Shown here in pieces: positions 1 to 4,655 of a DNA stretch of 5,476 bases. The notes beneath the pieces were generated by a model, which worked only from the letters and a program-made list of their open reading frames with translations, had not been told where the DNA came from and searched no databases. The translations under genes were made by a program, and so were the position numbers. Numbering within the stretch: position 1 is the stretch's first letter; each line of letters starts with the position of its first letter. Source of the DNA: Chloroflexota bacterium (GTDB lineage: Bacteria > Chloroflexota > Limnocylindria > QHBO01); assembly GCA_013697395.1 (NCBI GenBank), contig JACCWY010000398.1, forward strand, positions 1 to 5,476, given 5' to 3'.

Positions 1-1353
1 GGGGTCGAGCCGGACATCGCGCTCATCAAGTACAAGCGCCTCGTGGGCGGCGGCTACCTGAAGATCGTGAACCAGGGCGTCACCGCGGCGCTCAAGAAGC
101 TCGGCTATGACGCCAAGCAGGCGGAGGAGATCGTCGCCTGGATCGACGAGCACGAGACGATCGAGGGTGCCCCGCACCTCAAGGACGAGCATCTCGACGT
201 GTTCGACTGCGCCTTCAAGCCGGCCAACGGCACGCGCTCCATCCACTACAACGGCCACCTCAAGATGATGGCCGCGGTGCAGCCCTTCATCTCCGGCGCC
301 ATCAGCAAGACGGTGAACATGCCGGAGGCCTCCACGCCGGAGGAGATCTCAGATGTTTACATCGACGGCTGGAAACTCGGCCTGAAGGCGATCGCCGTCT
401 ACCGCGACAACTCCAAGCGATCACAGCCGCTGAACGCCAAGAAGGAAGGCGGAACCGATACAAAGGCATCGGCGACGCCGGAAGTCCAGACGGTCTACAA
501 GCCGATGCGCCGGCGCCTGGCCGATGAGCGCGCCAGCATCACCCACAAGTTCAACGTGGGCGGCCACGAGGGCTACCTGACGATCGGCCTCTACGAGGAC
601 GGCACGCCGGGTGAGATCTTCCTGCGCATGGCCAAGGAGGGCTCGACGATCTCGGGGCTGATGGACAGCTTCGCCACCGCCATCAGCCTGGCGCTCCAGT
701 ACGGCGTGCCGCTGAAGGACCTGGTCAACAAGTTCAGCCACCTGCGCTTCGAGCCGGCCGGGTTCACCGGCAACCGGGACATCCCCATGGCGAAGTCGCT
801 GGTGGACTACATCTTCCGGTACATGGCGACGAAGTTCATGTCGCAGGACGAGAAGGATGCGGTTGGGATCATCAATCGTCAGCTGACACTGCCTGAGGCG
901 AATGCGGTGAGTGGGGAAGCCTCCGAGGGTGCCCCGGCCACGGCCGGCTCCGCTACGGCCGCGTCCGCGACTCCCTCGGCGGCTCAACCAATGACAGACT
1001 CGACTCCGGCACGGTCCGCTGAGGGTGAGGATGCGAAGACCGAGGCCTCTCAGCAGCAGGCATCAGCTTCCGGCCACGTGTCGGAAGGTGAAGCCACGAG
1101 CCCCGCCCAAGGTGGGCCTGGTGGTGCTGACCTGGAGGAAGAGGCGGCGCCGAACGGGCTGTTGGATGGGCTGAAGATCGTGGCGCAGAACGGGGCGGCG
1201 AAGGATCGGGAGGAGCGGCTGGCCGTCGGTCAGGCGCCGGTCGTGTTCGACACCGCCGATTCGCCGGCCTGCACGGACTGTGGCTCGATCATGGTCCGCA
1301 ACGGCTCCTGCTACAAGTGCATCAACTGCGGGGCTACGAGCGGCTGCAGTTGA
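1..1353 (+). CDS. nrdJ: Vitamin B12-dependent (class II) ribonucleotide reductase, C-terminal part
   Basis: The frame is open from base 1, so the gene starts upstream; 450 codons are visible and end at TGA 1351-1353. Class II reductases convert ribonucleotides to deoxyribonucleotides in the cytosol with adenosylcobalamin as radical source. Visible residues 1-140 look like the end of the catalytic barrel: a VGGGYLKIVNQ segment, then HLKMMAAVQPFISGAISKTV and the NMP and IDGWKLGLKAIAVYRDNSK stretches seen across NrdJ. Residues about 165-290 hold the conserved C-terminal region with GLMDSFATAISLALQYG and HLRFEPAGFTG. Residues about 298-385 are a low-complexity Ala/Ser/Pro/Gly/Glu linker. The tail has cysteines at visible residues 424, 427, 437, 440, 443 and 449 (CTDCGSIM, CYKCINCG), the expected redox-active, zinc-ribbon-like end. 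The catalytic cysteine loop lies outside the window. The GTG at base 43 is internal, not the start. Identification is firm from family recognition. Confidence 0.95.
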   Translation, partial: GVEPDIALIKYKRLVGGGYLKIVNQGVTAALKKLGYDAKQAEEIVAWIDEHETIEGAPHLKDEHLDVFDCAFKPANGTRSIHYNGHLKMMAAVQPFISGAISKTVNMPEASTPEEISDVYIDGWKLGLKAIAVYRDNSKRSQPLNAKKEGGTDTKASATPEVQTVYKPMRRRLADERASITHKFNVGGHEGYLTIGLYEDGTPGEIFLRMAKEGSTISGLMDSFATAISLALQYGVPLKDLVNKFSHLRFEPAGFTGNRDIPMAKSLVDYIFRYMATKFMSQDEKDAVGIINRQLTLPEANAVSGEASEGAPATAGSATAASATPSAAQPMTDSTPARSAEGEDAKTEASQQQASASGHVSEGEATSPAQGGPGGADLEEEAAPNGLLDGLKIVAQNGAAKDREERLAVGQAPVVFDTADSPACTDCGSIMVRNGSCYKCINCGATSGCS

Positions 1354-1374
1354 CTGCCTCGCAACACCAAGAGG

Positions 1375-1402
1375 TGGACGGCTGTTCGCCTTCTGTTACA
1401 CT
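1375..1402 (+). promoter_or_regulatory. Candidate sigma-70 promoter with extended -10
   Basis: A -35-like TGGACG (1375-1380) is separated by 16 bases from a -10-like TACACT (1397-1402). TG plus one base (1394-1396) directly precedes the -10, giving the extended form TGTTACACT. Each hexamer matches the consensus at 4 of 6 positions. Transcription would start near 1409, just before the two hairpins, so the RNA would begin with structured leader and continue into the NYN gene. The site lies between the nrdJ stop and the NYN gene, where a separate promoter would be expected. This is seen by eye only; no start site is known. Confidence 0.5.
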
Positions 1403-1414
1403 GCGTGAACCACC

Positions 1415-1434
1415 CCGACAGCTTCGGCTGTCGG
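1415..1434 (+). ncRNA. UUCG-tetraloop hairpin in the NYN leader
   Basis: A perfect 8-bp inverted repeat, CCGACAGC (1415-1422) and GCTGTCGG (1427-1434), encloses TTCG. Closure by a C-G pair makes this the classic very stable cUUCGg RNA tetraloop. It starts only about six bases after the predicted transcription start and is followed, six bases later, by a second strong hairpin. It is non-coding: no gene covers it. It could be the 5' element of a leader or small RNA, or part of a double terminator for nrdJ. Confidence 0.6.
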
Positions 1435-1439
1435 CCGCG

Positions 1440-1468
1440 AGGCCGCCGAAAGGCGGCCTTTGCTATTT
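1440..1468 (+). terminator. GNRA hairpin with T-rich tail: intrinsic terminator or attenuator
   Basis: GGCCGCC (1441-1447) pairs with GGCGGCC (1452-1458) around a GAAA tetraloop, extended by an A1440-T1459 pair. The next ten bases (1459-1468) contain seven T, interrupted by GC and A. This looks like a rho-independent terminator with an imperfect U tract. It could end nrdJ transcription, or act as a leaky attenuator between the predicted promoter and the NYN gene. A GGCCGC copy at 1433-1438 could replace 1441-1446 in pairing with 1453-1458, which would compete with the last two pairs of the upstream hairpin. Confidence 0.6.
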
Positions 1469-1474
1469 CGGCAC

Positions 1475-2110
1475 ATGAATCGGCCGCCCCGAACGCATGT
1501 CTACGTCGATGGATTCAACCTCTACTACCGTGCTCTGCGCGGCACGCCCTATCGTTGGCTCGACCTCTCAGCCGTCTGTAAGGTGCTGTTGCCGAATAAC
1601 GACATTAGGTCTATCGGTTACTTCACCGCCAGGGTGTCCAATCGCCCCGGCGATCCAGGGCAAGCGACACGTCAGCAGATGTATCTCCGCGCGTTGGCGA
1701 CCGATCCGTTGATCCACGTGGAGTTCGGGCAATTCCTCACGAACAAGATCCGCGCACATCTTGTCAATCCACCACTGCGGGGACCGAAGACCGTCGAAGT
1801 ATGGAGGACGAGCGAGAAGGGATCGGACGTCAACCTTGCCACCAGGCTGCTGATCGATGCGTATCGCAAGCGGTGCGAAGTCGCCGTACTCGTGTCGAAC
1901 GATTCAGATTTGGCCGGTCCCCTGCGGACGGTCCGGGATGAACTTGGCCTGCGGGTCGGCGTTCTTGATCCGTCGCCGCGCGCCAATAAGACCCTGCACG
2001 CCGCGTCGACCTTCTACAAGCACATCCGGACCGGTGCCCTAGCGTCCAACCAATTCGCCACCACATTGCGAGATTCCCGCGGACAGTTCTCGAAGCCATC
2101 TCGCTGGTAA
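1475..2110 (+). CDS. NYN-domain (PIN-like) putative ribonuclease
   Basis: A 211-residue protein of the NYN/DUF88 (LabA-like) family, a PIN-like fold in which clustered acidic residues bind metal and are thought to cleave RNA. Visible motifs in order are the N-terminal strand HVYVDGFNLYY (D12, N15), the central EKGSDVNLATRLLIDAY (D118, N120) and VLVSNDSDLAGPL (N142, D143, D145). All expected acidic positions are present. The C-terminus, QFATTLRDSRGQFSKPSRW, looks like the natural end of this subfamily, so the gene appears complete. ATG 1475 is preferred because the domain starts a few residues later, but no Shine-Dalgarno precedes it. An in-frame TTG at 1460 adds five residues and has AAAGG six bases upstream, inside the leader hairpin. 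The gene has its own predicted promoter and leader and converges on the helicase fragment, overlapping it by 95 bases. RNA substrate and role are unknown; a regulator, toxin or defence nuclease are all possible. Confidence 0.9.
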   Translation: MNRPPRTHVYVDGFNLYYRALRGTPYRWLDLSAVCKVLLPNNDIRSIGYFTARVSNRPGDPGQATRQQMYLRALATDPLIHVEFGQFLTNKIRAHLVNPPLRGPKTVEVWRTSEKGSDVNLATRLLIDAYRKRCEVAVLVSNDSDLAGPLRTVRDELGLRVGVLDPSPRANKTLHAASTFYKHIRTGALASNQFATTLRDSRGQFSKPSRW

Positions 2111-2585
2111 TTGCAAGCGGTATCCGGCACCTCGGAGTACACGTAGCAGCCTTTGAGGCCGCGGGTGAGGAGGACGCGGTAGGTGCGTTTGACGAGGTCG
2201 GTGAAGCGGTCGCCGGAGCGCTTGACGATGGAGTCATGGCTGGCACCGGAGGCGCCGATCCAGGTCTCTGAGGCGGGATCCCAGCGCAGGTCGCGGCCGA
2301 AGATGACGCCGACGTAGTCGAACTCGAAGCCCTGGGCGGTGTACACGCAGCCGACCTGGTTGATGCCGTTCCGGTCGGATGCCCAGAAGCTCGAGGGCGG
2401 TACGCCGGGGGCCAGGCGGCCGGCATCGGGCTTTGCGTTCCAGGGCGTCTGCCAGGCGCCGACCTTGACGTCGTTGACGAGGGTGCCATCGGGTTCGAGG
2501 TCGCTCCAGGGCGAGCAGGAGCCGGCGGTGATGCGAGCGCTGTGGTCTTCATCGGCCTTCGATCGGATCATGGCGTCGGACTGAC
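2014..2585 (-). pseudogene. DUF2075-type helicase, C-terminal remnant truncated at both ends
   Basis: The minus-strand frame from about 2585 to 2016 encodes the end of a DUF2075 (SF1-like DNA/RNA helicase) protein. Recognisable blocks in order are SARITAGSCSPWSD, GTLVNDVKVGAW with a PWNA, GRLAPGVPPSSFWASD, the strongly conserved NQVGCVYTAQGFEFDYVGVI and YRVLLTRGLKGCYVY, which correspond to late helicase motifs. The Walker A and B motifs and the rest of the N-terminal half are absent; upstream sequence is instead the 3' end of the membrane-protein gene, whose stop is at 2606-2608. An ATG at 2571 is the first in-frame start in the homologous part, but the resemblance seems to begin a few codons earlier. 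Homology stops around PDTA (about 2125); the next ~35 codons are antisense to the NYN gene up to TAG 2014-2016. Without its ATPase core it cannot be a working helicase. A short expressed fragment cannot be excluded. Confidence 0.8.
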
Positions 2586-2605
2586 GTGCATCGCCTCCGC
2601 TTGGG

Positions 2606-3742
2606 CTAGGATGAGGCCATTCCGTCCGTGGGGATCGACGGGAATGGCTCACCGCAGTTGACGCAATAGTCACCGACAGAGATGCGGCGCCCACCACAGA
2701 TGGGGCAGTACCTGACTTCAATCGCGTCGGAGCGGGTGCGCAGGATGTCGGTTGAGTCGCCGCGTGCGGATACCGCTCGGCCCGCTCGCGGCGCAGGGCG
2801 GCGGGGGGAGTCATCCCGAGTGCTGACAGGCTGGGCGGGCGCGGCCGGAAAGCCGTCAGCCTCTGACACGGTGTCTTCAAATCCCTGACGGACTGTATTG
2901 TCCGACCGCATCGGGCTGCGAATGGGCCCGTCCCTAGAATCGGAGTCCACTTCTTTAGTCTCTTGGTAGTGACCAGCACATACCGCAGTCCCATCCGTGA
3001 GAGATCGCGACGCTGACTTGCTACACGCATCGACGGCGCATACCGTCCTGGGGTTCGGCGCTGGCCGCATGGCGTCGCTTGACCACGCCATGCCTGCATT
3101 TGGATCGACCGATCGTTCACCGACGTCATCGCCAACCCCGTCCGGCGGTGAATGCGCCACTGAGGCGTTTACCTGCCCACCTACATCCCACGGCCCAGCT
3201 GCAGCGACCCCCACGGTCATGGCACGCTCATCGGAGCGAGCCTGGATCTCACGAACGAGAAGGATCGCCAGGACGGCGGCGGCAACGGTTGTCACGTCCA
3301 CCACCAGGTTTGCCGCGATCCACCCTCCGAGCTGGTCCAGCGTTGCGGGCTCGGGCAGTCTGAGCAGTACGGTTCCGGCAATCGCACTTGCAACCCATGC
3401 GATCCACCACAAAAGAACCAGGCCATCACCGCCGCCTCTCTTTGCCGTCGCCATCCGGTCGCTCAGATCCTTTATGACTTGATATGGCTTGAAGAGGTTG
3501 GCGAAAGGAACAAACCACCATCCGATCGACCAGCGAGGTGTAATAGCCGGAACGCCTCCGCCGAGCTTGGGGACATTGTCGACGGACCTGCTCAACCATG
3601 CCAAGAATGCGACCGCAGTAGCCAGAAACGAGATGAGGTAGCCGCCCGCCAACGCCTGGCTGGTGGCGTCGAAGTCAGCGGCCTCTGCCGAGGTAAGTAG
3701 TCCTGTCTCCGCCTTGCTGATGAGGTCGAATCCCGCCAACAT
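2606..3742 (-). CDS. DUF4328-like membrane protein with C-terminal zinc ribbon (main part, frame-broken)
   Basis: This frame gives 378 residues from ATG 3742 and holds most of a DUF4328-type membrane domain. Predicted membrane segments are at about 30-50, 107-127 and 142-163. The family signature is clear: WLSRSVDN followed by PRWSIGWWFVPFANLFKPYQ at 69-88. A long Pro/Arg/Ser/Asp-rich, probably disordered tail follows (about 170-340). Inside it is a possible C-x4-C-x14-C-x2-H zinc site (C235, C240, C255, H258). The end carries a zinc ribbon, C346-x2-C349-x10-C360-x2-C363. The domain lacks its first membrane helix here; that helix lies in another frame just upstream (3675-4013), so ATG 3742 is probably not the true start and the gene is split by a one-base shift near 3743-3747. 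Function is unknown; a membrane-anchored nucleic-acid or protein-binding partner is inferred from the zinc modules and the neighbouring restriction gene. Confidence 0.7.
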   Translation of the reverse strand: MLAGFDLISKAETGLLTSAEAADFDATSQALAGGYLISFLATAVAFLAWLSRSVDNVPKLGGGVPAITPRWSIGWWFVPFANLFKPYQVIKDLSDRMATAKRGGGDGLVLLWWIAWVASAIAGTVLLRLPEPATLDQLGGWIAANLVVDVTTVAAAVLAILLVREIQARSDERAMTVGVAAAGPWDVGGQVNASVAHSPPDGVGDDVGERSVDPNAGMAWSSDAMRPAPNPRTVCAVDACSKSASRSLTDGTAVCAGHYQETKEVDSDSRDGPIRSPMRSDNTVRQGFEDTVSEADGFPAAPAQPVSTRDDSPRRPAPRAGRAVSARGDSTDILRTRSDAIEVRYCPICGGRRISVGDYCVNCGEPFPSIPTDGMASS

Positions 3743-4013
3743 GGAAAGCCGTCAGTAGCGAGACGAAACCGGCGAGACCGAGCAGCACGATCGCAACTGT
3801 CGCGCGACTTCGAGCACTCTGGTAGGTCGCCGAGAAGGCAGGATGTTGCACGGGTGTGCCTCGCGATCCACCAACGGCCGCGCCTTCTGCTACGGGACCA
3901 TCATCTAACACGGTATCCATCTGGTTTGAACGACGAGTGCCGCACGTCTTACAGCGAAAGATTGCCGAGCCGTTCTCGGTGGAGCAGTGCGAGCAGCGCC
4001 ATCGGTCTTTCAT
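3675..4013 (-). CDS. RanBP2-type zinc finger plus first membrane helix: N-terminal part of the DUF4328-like protein
   Basis: Starting at ATG 4013, residues 5-24 match the RanBP2 zinc-finger pattern exactly: W5-x-C7-x2-C10-x3-N14-x6-C21-x2-C24. A linker of about 45 residues follows, then a hydrophobic helix at 71-90 (VAIVLLGLAGFVSLLTAF). After F90 the frame runs into sequence with no family resemblance (3675-3742). The next frame continues at once with AGFDLISKAETGLLTSAE, as expected for a DUF4328 domain. Removing one base in the GG/AAA run at 3743-3747 joins the two parts into one protein of about 465 residues. The start ATG overlaps the methyltransferase stop (ATGA at 4013-4010), so the genes are probably translationally coupled. 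RanBP2 fingers bind ubiquitin or single-stranded RNA in eukaryotes; the ligand here is unknown. Confidence 0.75.
   Translation of the reverse strand: MKDRWRCSHCSTENGSAIFRCKTCGTRRSNQMDTVLDDGPVAEGAAVGGSRGTPVQHPAFSATYQSARSRATVAIVLLGLAGFVSLLTAFHVGGIRPHQQGGDRTTYLGRGR
3743..3747 (-). other. Apparent +1 frameshift inside the DUF4328-like gene
   Basis: On the coding strand the run is TTTCC just before ATG 3742. With one base fewer, the first membrane helix (TAF) reads straight into MLAGFDLISK and restores a full DUF4328 domain. The site is a short homopolymer, so either a genuine mutation or a sequencing error is possible. Confidence 0.65.
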
Positions 4014-4655
4014 CCGAACAGCTCCTCTTGCTCCGCGGCCCTCTTGGATGGGATGCGCTCGGCCTGCTGGTACGTTGGGAGGATCAACAGTGGCAGCATC
4101 GGCTTCTTGCCTTCCTCGAGCAGGTCGCGGATGGTGAGGATCTGGATCCGCGGGTAGTCGCGCCCGTCGATCGGTGAGGCGTAGACTCCAGCGGTGGTCG
4201 CCTCGAGCTCCATCTCGCGCGACGCCTCCTCGAGGGTGATGAACACGCCGATCTCCGCCTTCTCGCGCTCGATGGTGCCCTTGAGGTCGCGGACCATGCT
4301 GCTGTTCACATGGCCGCTCTTGACGCTGACGAGCGCCTGGCCCATCTCGCCTTTAGGACCGATGGTGAAGGTGACTCGGCCGTCGATGCCGCGATCGGAG
4401 CCTTTCTTCTCGGTGCCGCCCAGCGGCCGGGCGTCGATGAGGTTGAGCGCCCACCACTGGAACTGGTATCGGCCGTCATCGCCCTGGGCCAGCTGCCGAG
4501 CACCCTCGACCTCGGTCGGTTGACCAATGACCGGGACCTCGATCCCGAAGCTATCCTTGAGACGCGCCTTCATGACAGCAATCGAGAGGTATGTGATGTC
4601 GATCCCGATCCATTTGCGATCCAGCTTCTGAGCAGCAGCCACTGCGGTGCCGCAC
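4010..4655 (-). CDS. Mrr-like endonuclease domain: C-terminal part of the methyltransferase-endonuclease fusion
   Basis: The frame continues the methyltransferase after the break at 4655-4658. It begins with GTAVAAAQKLDRKWIGIDI, the end of methyltransferase motif I, so it is not an independent gene; the nominal GTG start at 4642 is internal. After a linker, a second domain starts at YQFQWWALNLIDARP, a layout known from bacterial methyltransferases fused to a PD-(D/E)xK nuclease. Counting from GTG 4642, D83 and D87 lie in KKGSDRGIDGRV and K108 in LVSVKSGH. Then come VRDLKGTIEREKAEIGVFIT and the closing IQILTIRDLLEEG. The expected acidic or Gln residue of the E/Q-x-K motif is Ser (S106). Together with the upstream part this would be a single-chain restriction-modification enzyme. 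The stop TGA 4012-4010 overlaps the next gene's ATG. Fusion is well supported; cleavage activity is inferred. Confidence 0.8.

Noticed and set aside
421..987. 188-codon minus-strand open frame inside nrdJ
   Set aside because: Arg/Gly/Leu-rich translation with no family resemblance; it is antisense to a clearly conserved NrdJ region and is a by-product of high GC.
1415..1458. The two adjacent hairpins as a CRISPR-type or transposon-end repeat
   Set aside because: The two stems differ in sequence and do not recur in the window; no target duplications or transposase are present.
1830..2552. 240-codon minus-strand frame rich in Pro, Ala, Ser and Arg
   Set aside because: It overlaps both the NYN gene and the helicase fragment out of frame and has the composition of a GC-rich shadow.
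2569..2592. Seven-codon minus-strand frame (MHVSPTP) whose stop overlaps the helicase ATG as ATGA, with GGAGG just upstream
   Set aside because: The GGAGG is only two bases from its ATG, too close for normal use, and such tiny frames arise by chance; it may still explain some coupling but is not supported as a gene.
2586..3135. Minus-strand frame joined upstream of the helicase fragment (ATG near 3135)
   Set aside because: It overlaps the DUF4328-like gene in another frame and its sequence shows no helicase motifs; only the part below about 2585 is real.
2997..3482. Plus-strand frame of 161 codons opposite the membrane-protein gene
   Set aside because: Arg/Ser/Thr/Pro-rich with no recognisable domain; the opposite strand has membrane helices and zinc motifs with clear family features.
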